Below, piece by piece: positions 1 through 6,811 of a stretch of 13,910 bases of DNA; the stretch's first letter is position 1, and the number at the start of each line of letters is the position of its first letter. The stretch comes from Octadecabacter sp. (GTDB taxonomy: Bacteria; Pseudomonadota; Alphaproteobacteria; Rhodobacterales; Rhodobacteraceae), in the NCBI GenBank assembly GCA_018500065.2, contig JAHBAO020000061.1, positions 1 through 13,910 on the forward strand, written 5' to 3'. Below the pieces are notes generated by a model, which was given only the letters and a program-made list of their open reading frames with translations, did not search any database and had not been told where the DNA came from. The position numbers were made by a program, and so were the translations under genes.

Positions 1-123
1 ATCATTATTAACGGACTGGTCCTGACAGGCACCAACCCTTACCTGCAAAGCTTGATCAAAGGTATGATTTTGCTCGGGGTTGTTCTGTTGGACACCTATA
101 CACAACGGGGGAAAACGGCATGA
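1..123 (+). CDS. Sugar ABC transporter permease, C-terminal end (partial, RbsC-type)
   Basis: The first 40 codons form an open frame running in from the left edge and ending at TGA 121-123. The peptide has a hydrophobic helix (GMILLGVVLLDTY) after a short loop (TGTNPYLQSLIKG). This is the typical end of permeases of the ribose/xylose/arabinose family, where the last membrane helix follows a loop ending in 'Q..IKG' and the protein stops soon after 'LLD'. The stop overlaps the ATG of the next gene (ATGA), the translational coupling usual within such transporter operons. The protein would sit in the inner membrane and form the channel for a sugar delivered by a periplasmic binding protein, whose gene presumably lies outside the window. 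Substrate specificity cannot be read from this fragment. The AHG or sugar-acid link is inferred only from the neighbouring catabolic genes. Confidence 0.8.
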   Translation: MIINGLVLTGTNPYLQSLIKGMILLGVVLLDTYTQRGKTA

Positions 124-1619
124 CAGACCGGATCGATATGAAAGGGATTGGAAAAAGCTTTTTTGCCACCCGCGCTTTGGACAATGTAGATTTCTCTTGT
201 GTCGCCGGCGAGGTACACGCTCTTGTTGGTCTCAACGGAGCTGGTAAGTCGACCCTTATGAAAGTCCTCGGTGGGGTCATTTCCAAGGACGAAGGTGTGA
301 TTGAGGTCAACGGTGAACCCGTCGAAATCAATGTTCCCGCGGACGCCGGACGTTTGGGCATCTCGATGATCCACCAGGAATACTCTCTGATCAACGAACT
401 GACGGTCGCCGGGAACATCTTCTTGGGTCGCGAATTGCGACATGGTGGTCCGTTCTTGAACAAACGGGAAATGTCGCGTCAGGTCAAAGAACAACTGGAT
501 CGTTTCGGCCTCGACCTTGATCCAAACAGTCCTGTCCGCGATCTAAATTCGGGCGAGAAACAGATCGTCGAAATCATCCGCGCTCTGATGTCTGACAGCT
601 GGCTGATTGTCATGGATGAGCCAACGTCGGCGCTGTCCGAAGAGGATAAGGGGCGCCTGTTCGATTTTATCCGTCGGATGAAATCCGAAGGCATTTCCAT
701 TATCTACATCTCGCACCATATGCCCGAAATCTTTGGCATTGCCGAACAAGTGACCGTCATGCGGGATGGCAAAATCGTCTTGTCAGAGCGCACGGCCGAA
801 ACAACCGAAGACGGCGTAATCGCGACGATGACCGGCAAGGAACTCGAAGACTTTGTCAAACCCCACAAAGACACTTTGGGCGAACTGATCGTCTCCGCCT
901 CTGCACTGTCTAAATCAGGGATCTACAAAGACATCTCGTTTGATGTGCACCGCGGTGAAATTCTGGTGCTAACTGGTCTCAGAGGTTGCGGTGCGCCCGA
1001 AATGGCAAAAGCTATTTTCGGGTTGGATAAAGAATACGAAGGCACAATCAACTATCATGGAAAACCTTTGAAACCCGGCCGCGGTCCTGCGGTTGCGGTA
1101 CGTGACGGCATGGGTCTTGTCACAGAGAACCGTGACAAGAACGGTATTCTCCCCCAGCTTTCTGTGCGGGATAACATTGCGCTTCCGTACTTGGAAAAAT
1201 CGGTACGCGGCGGAATCATTGATGGGCGTCGTATCGAAAACCTAGTAAACAAGGCGATCGCTGACACGTCGACCAAGACGTCTTCTCCCAATCAGGAAAT
1301 CCGCTTTCTCTCAGGTGGCAATAAGCAGAAGATCTGCTTCTCTCGCTGGCTCGATCCGGACCTAGAATTCCTGATCTTGCTGGAACCTACGCGTGGTATC
1401 GATGTGCACGCAAAGGCCGACATTTACCGGATCATCGAAGATCTCGCTGAACGTGGTGTTGGCATCCTGATCCTGTCTTATGAAATTGATGAAGTCATCA
1501 TGCTCGCGGATCGCGTCATCACGCTTTACCAGGGTGAACAGGTGTCCGAGTACAGCTATCCAAACTTTGAAAAAGACCAGATGTTGTCTGATATGGCAGG
1601 CGTCGGAAGTTCGCACTAG
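120..1619 (+). CDS. Sugar ABC transporter ATP-binding protein (RbsA/MglA/XylG-type, two ABC domains)
   Basis: A 499-residue protein, the normal length for the duplicated ATPase of ribose-type sugar importers; it hydrolyses ATP at the inner face of the membrane. The first domain is intact: Walker A GLNGAGKST (37-45), signature LNSGEKQ (142-148), Walker B LIVMDEPTS (from 162, D166/E167). The second domain has a degenerate P-loop around 286-293 (GLRGCGAP, no Lys/Thr), a good signature LSGGNKQ (397-403), and Walker B LILLEPTRG (from 418). Related proteins usually read 'DEPTRG' there, so the Asp is replaced by Leu421 while Glu422 is kept. Degenerate P-loops in the second domain are common in this family; loss of the Walker B Asp is less so. 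The ATG overlaps the permease stop and a GGGG-rich stretch lies upstream. The aldehyde dehydrogenase follows 23 bases later, probably in the same transcript. Confidence 0.95.
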   Translation: MTDRIDMKGIGKSFFATRALDNVDFSCVAGEVHALVGLNGAGKSTLMKVLGGVISKDEGVIEVNGEPVEINVPADAGRLGISMIHQEYSLINELTVAGNIFLGRELRHGGPFLNKREMSRQVKEQLDRFGLDLDPNSPVRDLNSGEKQIVEIIRALMSDSWLIVMDEPTSALSEEDKGRLFDFIRRMKSEGISIIYISHHMPEIFGIAEQVTVMRDGKIVLSERTAETTEDGVIATMTGKELEDFVKPHKDTLGELIVSASALSKSGIYKDISFDVHRGEILVLTGLRGCGAPEMAKAIFGLDKEYEGTINYHGKPLKPGRGPAVAVRDGMGLVTENRDKNGILPQLSVRDNIALPYLEKSVRGGIIDGRRIENLVNKAIADTSTKTSSPNQEIRFLSGGNKQKICFSRWLDPDLEFLILLEPTRGIDVHAKADIYRIIEDLAERGVGILILSYEIDEVIMLADRVITLYQGEQVSEYSYPNFEKDQMLSDMAGVGSSH

Positions 1620-1642
1620 AGCGGCCAGAAAAGGGAAAACCA

Positions 1643-3076
1643 ATGTTCTACAAAAGCTTTATTCACAACGAATGGGTCGAAGCCTCCGATGGCGCGCGCA
1701 TGCCGGTACACAATCCCGCGACGGGCGAGCAATGGGCAGAAGTGCCCGCTTGTACACCGGACGATGTCGAACGTGCTCTGACCAGCTCTCAGGAAGCACA
1801 GCGGAGCTGGCAATTCTTGCCAGCCGTCGAACGCGCACAACATATCTATGCGATTGCAGCAGGTATCGAAAAAGAACGTGATCTGTTCGAAGAATTGCTC
1901 GTCAAGGAACAAGGTAAACCCCGCGCGGAAGCCGCAGGCGAAGTGACTGATACCATCCGCTACCTTACCTATTCAGCAGAGGCTGCACGCCGTCTGCGTG
2001 GTGATATCCTTCCAGCCGATAACCCCCGCGAACAGTTGTTCATCTACAAGGTGCCTTACGGCGTCACGCTGGGCCTATGTGCCTACAACTATCCATTGGC
2101 ATTGATCGGGCGCAAAGCTGGTCCGGCCTTGGTCACGGGCAACACCATGATCATCAAGCCGCATGAATCGACCCCCGTCACGGCATCCGAATTCTGCCGG
2201 ATCGTTAAAGAGGCCGGCGTTCCAGCAGGTGTCATCAATATGCTGACTGGCACCGGCGCAGATGTCGGCGCGCCACTTACGGAAAGCCCGATTGTACGGA
2301 TGATTACGCTCACCGGATCAATTCGTGCGGGGCAAATGGTCGCTGAAGCATCTGCAAAGAATATGACGGCCCTGTCTTTGGAACTCGGCGGCAGTGCCCC
2401 CTTTATTGTTCTTAAAGACGCAGACGTTGATGCCGCTGTAGAGGCCGCCGTCGTCGCGCGTTTTGCCAATGCCGGACAGGTCTGCATCTGTAATGAATCT
2501 GTGCTTGTCGAAGATGCAATCGCAGATGAATTTACCGAAAAGCTGCTGAAGCGTGCCGCAGAAGTTCATGTTGGCGACCCGGCAACAAATGGCGGCATGG
2601 GGCCAATCACCACACCGGGCGCGTTGGAACGCATTGAAAAGATCGTTGCCGATACCGTTGCACAAGGCGCGACCGTCGCAATGGGTGGCAAGCGACCACA
2701 AGGCGAAGCCTTCAAATCAGGGAACTGGATTGAGCCCACGGTCCTTACCAACGCCAAAGCAGATTCAACTGCCGTTCGCGAAGAGATTTTTGGCCCTGTA
2801 CTGCCGATCGTTCGCGTTGCCGACTACGAAGAAGCGCTATCTATCGCCAACGCAAGGCCCGACGGCCTGTCCGCGTACCTCTGGACCAAGGATCCGTCCA
2901 TCTACATGGATGCCATTCAACGGCTGGAAACCGGAACGATCTTCCTGAATTCGGGGATTGTCGGGTATGTGCAAGGCTATCACAACGGCCACAAACTGAG
3001 TGGCGTCGGCGGCGAAGATGGCCTGCATGGAATTGAAGGTTACCTTCAAAAGCGGACCGTCTATCAGAAATTCTGA
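1643..3076 (+). CDS. NAD(P)+-dependent aldehyde dehydrogenase (AldA-like); candidate 3,6-anhydro-L-galactose dehydrogenase
   Basis: A 477-residue soluble ALDH-superfamily enzyme oxidising an aldehyde to a carboxylate. Catalytic residues are all present: Asn149 (AYNYP, oxyanion hole), Lys172 and Glu175 in KPHESTP (cofactor ribose), GSIRAG (from 225, Rossmann loop), general base Glu247 in LELGGSAP, and nucleophile Cys281 in GQVCIC. Glu175 is usual in NAD-preferring members. The tail (QGYHNGHKLSGVGG, then EGYLQKRTVY) resembles lactaldehyde dehydrogenase AldA (about 479 residues). An AGGGAAAA stretch lies before the ATG. Its place directly behind a sugar importer suggests that the imported compound is itself an aldehyde. 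AHG fits because the free sugar is largely in open aldehyde/hydrate form and its first known catabolic enzyme is an ALDH. Lactaldehyde, succinate-semialdehyde or a ketoglutarate semialdehyde remain possible substrates. Family assignment is firm; substrate is inference. Confidence 0.92.
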   Translation: MFYKSFIHNEWVEASDGARMPVHNPATGEQWAEVPACTPDDVERALTSSQEAQRSWQFLPAVERAQHIYAIAAGIEKERDLFEELLVKEQGKPRAEAAGEVTDTIRYLTYSAEAARRLRGDILPADNPREQLFIYKVPYGVTLGLCAYNYPLALIGRKAGPALVTGNTMIIKPHESTPVTASEFCRIVKEAGVPAGVINMLTGTGADVGAPLTESPIVRMITLTGSIRAGQMVAEASAKNMTALSLELGGSAPFIVLKDADVDAAVEAAVVARFANAGQVCICNESVLVEDAIADEFTEKLLKRAAEVHVGDPATNGGMGPITTPGALERIEKIVADTVAQGATVAMGGKRPQGEAFKSGNWIEPTVLTNAKADSTAVREEIFGPVLPIVRVADYEEALSIANARPDGLSAYLWTKDPSIYMDAIQRLETGTIFLNSGIVGYVQGYHNGHKLSGVGGEDGLHGIEGYLQKRTVYQKF

Positions 3077-3113
3077 TACTTGAGATCAGCGCTTTCGTTT
3101 TCGCCTAGATCGG

Positions 3114-3148
3114 CCGTAGGGAATAATGCACGGCAAAATTCCCTACGG
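3114..3148. repeat. 11-bp perfect inverted repeat between convergent genes (possible bidirectional 3' hairpin)
   Basis: Left arm CCGTAGGGAAT (3114-3124) and right arm ATTCCCTACGG (3138-3148) are perfect reverse complements around a 13-base loop. Allowing one bulged A at 3149, the stem grows by CGG/CCG (3111-3113 with 3150-3152). It sits in the 159-base gap (3077-3235) between the ends of the aldehyde dehydrogenase and fructose bisphosphatase genes, where a terminator or transcript-stabilising hairpin would be expected for both. No T-run follows on either strand, so it is not a classical rho-independent terminator. The rest of the gap shows no gene. Confidence 0.6.
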
Positions 3149-3235
3149 ACCGAGCGTATCAAAACAATGCCAATCAGCGTGTTCGCCAATGGTGGTGATG
3201 GGCGTCACTCCTGACAGACCGGCCCTCAATAGGCT

Positions 3236-4249
3236 CTAAGCCGAGTTCTCAGGTAGCTTTGCTGCGAGGTACTCAACTTCATTCTTCGATCCCAGCATCA
3301 CACCGACCCTTTGGTGCGGCGATACCGGAACAACATCCAGAATGCGCCCCGTCTCAGTGATTGCGGCACCCCCCGCCTGCTCGATCAGCATCGCCATTGG
3401 GTTAGCCTCATAGAGCAGTCGAAGTTTGCCGCCATCTGCACGGTTACGGCTATCGACGGGATACAAGAACACACCACCGCGCAACATAATACGGTGCACT
3501 TCCGCAACCATCGAAGCGACCCATCGCATGTTATAATCGCGTTTGCGCGGCCCAGTTTCACCTGAGATGCATTCGTCGATGTAGGTGGCAATGCCATCGT
3601 CCCAAAATCTACGCCGCGACATGTTTATCGCAAATTCCGCGGCCTCTGGCGGCACTTGGATATTTGCGTGGGTATGGCGGAACTCGCCAATACTGGCATC
3701 CAGTGTAAACCCGTCGACGCCTTTTCCTGTCGAAAGAACAAGCATCGTCGCCGGCCCGTACAGCGCATACCCCGCTGCAACCTGCTCCGCTCCGGAACGC
3801 AAAATCGCATCATAGGTCATCTCAGTTGGCAATTCGTCCAGTTTGTACACCGAGAAAATCGACCCAACCGAAACATTCACATCAATATTGGATGATCCAT
3901 CAAGCGGATCAAACAGCAGAACATATGGCCCACGCGGGAATTCGTCTGGAATTGCGTAAACCTCTTCTAACTCTTCAGACACCATCGCCGCGAGGACACC
4001 AGAATATTCACACCGGCGTAGAAAAATATCGTTCGCAATAACATCGAGCTTTTTCTGGGTCTCGCCTTGAACGTTTTCCGTTTCAAGGGAACCAAGAATA
4101 TCTGCCAAAGCACCTGATTTCAGGCTGTTTGAAACGGCTTTGCAGGCAGTTGCAACCGAGTGCAACAGTGCGACAAGATCCCGGTCAATACCGTTGCTCC
4201 GTCGCCTATCCCAAAGATACTGAACGTAGGTCTTCGATGTGTTGGTCAT
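3236..4249 (-). CDS. fbp: Fructose-1,6-bisphosphatase, class I
   Basis: A 337-residue cytosolic enzyme hydrolysing fructose 1,6-bisphosphate to fructose 6-phosphate, the committing step of gluconeogenesis. Class I signatures: GETQKKLDVIAND near 62-74, the acidic pair in VSEELE (92-93), the metal-binding DPLDGSSNID (114-123), and GGVFLYP in the C-terminal half, followed by a conserved KLRLLYEANP segment. I chose ATG at 4249 rather than the upstream one at 4405. It gives the usual family length, the N-terminus begins normally, and a TAGGA overlapping the stop of the upstream aldolase lies 11 bases ahead. The longer version would add 52 residues overlapping the aldolase in another frame. It is the last gene of the pntA-pntB-fba-fbp unit (13-base gap from fba). 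No Rubisco or phosphoribulokinase is nearby, so a gluconeogenic rather than Calvin-cycle role is more likely. Confidence 0.93.
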   Translation of the reverse strand: MTNTSKTYVQYLWDRRRSNGIDRDLVALLHSVATACKAVSNSLKSGALADILGSLETENVQGETQKKLDVIANDIFLRRCEYSGVLAAMVSEELEEVYAIPDEFPRGPYVLLFDPLDGSSNIDVNVSVGSIFSVYKLDELPTEMTYDAILRSGAEQVAAGYALYGPATMLVLSTGKGVDGFTLDASIGEFRHTHANIQVPPEAAEFAINMSRRRFWDDGIATYIDECISGETGPRKRDYNMRWVASMVAEVHRIMLRGGVFLYPVDSRNRADGGKLRLLYEANPMAMLIEQAGGAAITETGRILDVVPVSPHQRVGVMLGSKNEVEYLAAKLPENSA

Positions 4250-4262
4250 TGAGACAAGTTTC

Positions 4263-5333
4263 CTATGTATTCTTGACGTTCTGCCGCAACGACCCGTTGG
4301 CATATCGGGCGGCCATATCTGGTAGTGAAACGCTTTGAATGCGAGACCCATGGCCGGCACAACCAAACCGTTCATATCGGTCTGCACAAAGTTCTTGGGT
4401 CGCACGTATTGCGACGTTCATATATCCTCGTATGTCAAACGAAGCCGGATTTTTCTGGAGAAACTCCCTAATGGCGGCGGTGACTGCCATCCGGATATCG
4501 GTATCAATATTCACTTTGCGGACTCCATGACGGATCCCCTCTTCAACTTCCTCAAGCGGCAATCCAAACGTCTGCGGAATTGATCCCCCAAACGTGTTCA
4601 ACTTGTCTTGTAACTCTTGCGGAACAGCAGATGCTCCATGCATCACAAGGTGCGTCGATGGCAGCGCCTCGTGAATTGCGCGGAGCGTTTCCATCGCCAA
4701 CGTATCGCCATCCGGTTTCTTGGAAAACTTATACGCGCCGTGCGACGTTCCTATCGCGACCGCCAATGCATCCACGTCTGTCTGGGCAACAAACTCGGCA
4801 GCATCGGCTGGATCGGTGACCAACTGATCGGTGTCCAAAACACCTTCAAATCCATGACCGTCTTCCTGTTCGCCTGATCCTGTTTCCAGTGATCCCAACA
4901 CACCGATCTCACCCTCAACTGACACCCCGATTGCATGGGCCGCGGCCACAACGGATCGTGTAACGCGTGTATTGTATTCCGTGTCAGCGGGCGTTTTCCC
5001 GTCTTCGTGCAGGGACCCATCCATCATCACTGACGAAAATCCCAATCCCATTGCCGACTGACACGACGCAAGATTGTTTCCGTGATCCAGATGCACTGCG
5101 ATCACAAGCTCTGGATAGGCCTCCAGTGCCGCCGCAACCATATGTTTGACAAACACATCGTTCATATAAGTTCTAGCACTTCGAGTGGCCTGAAGGATGA
5201 CTGGGCTGTCGATGGATTGTGCAGCCCGCAAGACTCCGTGCATCGTCTCGAGGTTGGTCACGTTGAATGCTGGCATACCGTAACTGTTCTCAGCGGCATG
5301 GTCCAAAATAGTTCTCATAGAAACAAGGGGCAA
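4263..5333 (-). CDS. fba: Fructose-bisphosphate aldolase, class II (CbbA-type, subclass IIB), TTG start
   Basis: A 356-residue zinc aldolase interconverting fructose 1,6-bisphosphate with glyceraldehyde 3-phosphate and dihydroxyacetone phosphate. HLDHG carries catalytic Asp83 and zinc ligand His84; EGEIGVLGSLETG, GTSHGAYKF (zinc His) and VMHGAS (zinc His) follow in the standard order. GMPAFNV (19-25) is the conserved N-terminal block. The start is TTG at 5333. It restores the family's N-terminus (M-x-L-x-S-x-R-x-x-L-D-H-A-A) and has an AAGGA seven bases upstream, whereas ATG 5318 would remove five conserved residues and has no ribosome site. It lies 28 bases after pntB and 13 before fbp. Tagatose-bisphosphate aldolase is a less likely alternative because the length and motifs match CbbA-type enzymes. 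It probably runs in the condensing direction on triose phosphates made from KDPG. Confidence 0.93.
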   Translation of the reverse strand: MPLVSMRTILDHAAENSYGMPAFNVTNLETMHGVLRAAQSIDSPVILQATRSARTYMNDVFVKHMVAAALEAYPELVIAVHLDHGNNLASCQSAMGLGFSSVMMDGSLHEDGKTPADTEYNTRVTRSVVAAAHAIGVSVEGEIGVLGSLETGSGEQEDGHGFEGVLDTDQLVTDPADAAEFVAQTDVDALAVAIGTSHGAYKFSKKPDGDTLAMETLRAIHEALPSTHLVMHGASAVPQELQDKLNTFGGSIPQTFGLPLEEVEEGIRHGVRKVNIDTDIRMAVTAAIREFLQKNPASFDIRGYMNVAIRATQELCADRYERFGCAGHGSRIQSVSLPDMAARYANGSLRQNVKNT

Positions 5334-5340
5334 AGTACGG

Positions 5341-5345
5341 TCCTT
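5341..5345 (-). promoter_or_regulatory. Ribosome binding site deciding the TTG start of fba
   Basis: On the minus strand AAGGA stands seven bases before the TTG at 5333. No comparable site precedes the in-frame ATG at 5318. Together with the N-terminal family match this settles the start. Confidence 0.7.
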
Positions 5346-5361
5346 TTAAGATGTAAGCGCG

Positions 5362-6798
5362 TCAAATCTTGCTAAGCAGTGCATCTAGCGACGCCTTTGC
5401 GTCGCCGTAGAACATGCGTGTGTTTTCTTTGAAGAACAGCGGGTTTTCGATGCCGGAGTAGCCTGTGCCTTGGCCGCGTTTGGACACGAAGACCTGTTTG
5501 GCTTTCCAGCATTCCAGAACAGGCATACCGGCGATGGGGGAGTTCGGATCATCCTGCGCCGCTGGGTTCACGATGTCATTTGAGCCGATCACGATGGCAA
5601 CATCCGTGTCGGGGAAGTCCTCGTTGATTTCGTCCATTTCCATGACGATGTCATAGGGCACCTTCGCTTCGGCCAGCAGCACGTTCATGTGGCCGGGCAG
5701 TCGCCCCGCAACGGGGTGGATCGCAAAGCGCACGGTCTTGCCCTTCGCACGCAAACGGCGGGTCAGCTCGGCCACGTTCTGTTGGGCCTGTGCCACCGCC
5801 ATGCCGTAGCCCGGAATGATCACCACGCTGTCGGCCTCTTCCAGAGCCGTTGCGACGCCGTCTGCTTCGATGGCGATCTGCTCGCCCTCAACGGCCATCT
5901 GTTCGCCCGCAGGGCCACCAAAGCCGCCCAGGATCACAGAGACAAAGCTGCGGTTCATCGCCTTACACATGATATAGGACAGGATCGCACCGGAGGAGCC
6001 CACCAGCGCGCCGACCACGATCAACAGATCATTGCCAAGCGAGAAGCCAATCGCCGCTGCCGCCCAGCCAGAGTAGCTGTTCAGCATGGACACAACGACA
6101 GGCATATCCGCGCCGCCGATGCCCATGATCAAATGGTAGCCGATGAACAACGCCGCCAGCGTCATTAAGAACAACGGGAAGAAGCCACCCGTGTTGAAAT
6201 ACCAGATCAACGTGATCACCGCGACTGCCGCCGCCGCGATGTTATGCAGGTGACCGCCCGGCAGCTTTTTCGCCGCGCTGTCCACTTTGCCGGCCAGCTT
6301 GCCATAGGCAATGACCGACCCCGTGAACGTGATTGCCCCGATGAAGATACCAAGGAACAACTCAACTCGCAGGATGCCGAGTTCTACGGATGTTTTCTTC
6401 GCGATGAGAGCCGCGAAGGTGCCGAGGTCAGACAGGTCCACGCCGGCGGCCACAAGCGCCGCGACACGGCCCATTTCAAAGTGTGCGATGAAGCCGACAA
6501 AAACCGCTGCCAGCCCGACAAGCGAGTGCATCGCCGCGACCAGTTCGGGCATCTGCGTCATCTGCACCCGTGTGGCCAGTTGATAGCCAATGGCCCCGCC
6601 CCCCGCGATCAGCAGGATCGACAAAAGCCAGAACCCGGACCCCGGCCCGATGAGCGTTGCGGCCACGGCCAATGCCATGCCGACGATGCCATACCAGACC
6701 GCGCGCTTGGCGCTTTCCTGGCCCGAAAGTCCGCCCAAGGACAGGATGAAAAGAACTGCTGCAACGACGTAAGCTGCTGTTGTGAAACCGAATTCCAT
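5362..6798 (-). CDS. pntB: NAD(P) transhydrogenase subunit beta, PntB
   Basis: A 478-residue inner-membrane protein, the beta subunit of the proton-translocating transhydrogenase, which uses the proton gradient to reduce NADP+ with NADH. The first ~280 residues are a run of hydrophobic helices (domain II), including AAMHSLVGLAAVFVG with the conserved His of the proton path. The C-terminal domain III binds NADP(H): PGYGMAVAQAQ, HPVAGRLPGHMNVLLAEA, IGSNDIVNPAA and SKRGQGTGYSGIENPLF are all intact. The length is close to E. coli PntB (462). An ideal AGGAGG lies seven bases before the ATG and touches the pntA stop codon, so the two subunits are probably made together. The coding sequence appears more G+C-rich than that of fba and fbp just downstream. 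Confidence 0.97.
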   Translation of the reverse strand: MEFGFTTAAYVVAAVLFILSLGGLSGQESAKRAVWYGIVGMALAVAATLIGPGSGFWLLSILLIAGGGAIGYQLATRVQMTQMPELVAAMHSLVGLAAVFVGFIAHFEMGRVAALVAAGVDLSDLGTFAALIAKKTSVELGILRVELFLGIFIGAITFTGSVIAYGKLAGKVDSAAKKLPGGHLHNIAAAAVAVITLIWYFNTGGFFPLFLMTLAALFIGYHLIMGIGGADMPVVVSMLNSYSGWAAAAIGFSLGNDLLIVVGALVGSSGAILSYIMCKAMNRSFVSVILGGFGGPAGEQMAVEGEQIAIEADGVATALEEADSVVIIPGYGMAVAQAQQNVAELTRRLRAKGKTVRFAIHPVAGRLPGHMNVLLAEAKVPYDIVMEMDEINEDFPDTDVAIVIGSNDIVNPAAQDDPNSPIAGMPVLECWKAKQVFVSKRGQGTGYSGIENPLFFKENTRMFYGDAKASLDALLSKI

Positions 6799-6805
6799 TT
6801 CCGTT

Positions 6806-6811
6806 CCTCCT
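6806..6811 (-). promoter_or_regulatory. Consensus Shine-Dalgarno of pntB overlapping the pntA stop
   Basis: A full AGGAGG on the minus strand, seven bases before the pntB ATG and sharing a base with the TAA of pntA. This is the strongest ribosome site in the window and fits coupled synthesis of the two subunits. Confidence 0.8.

Noticed and set aside
3077..3235. Classical rho-independent terminator for the aldehyde dehydrogenase operon
   Set aside because: The strong inverted repeat has no T-run on either side, so I list it only as an inverted repeat.
4250..4405. N-terminal extension of fructose bisphosphatase by 52 residues to an upstream ATG
   Set aside because: It overlaps the aldolase coding sequence in another frame, exceeds the family length and has no family resemblance. 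ATG 4249 with TAGGA upstream fits better.
3236..5333. Calvin-cycle (cbb) gene cluster
   Set aside because: Aldolase and FBPase are CbbA/FBPase-type, but there is no Rubisco, phosphoribulokinase, transketolase or cbbR in the window. The transcriptional link is to pntAB.
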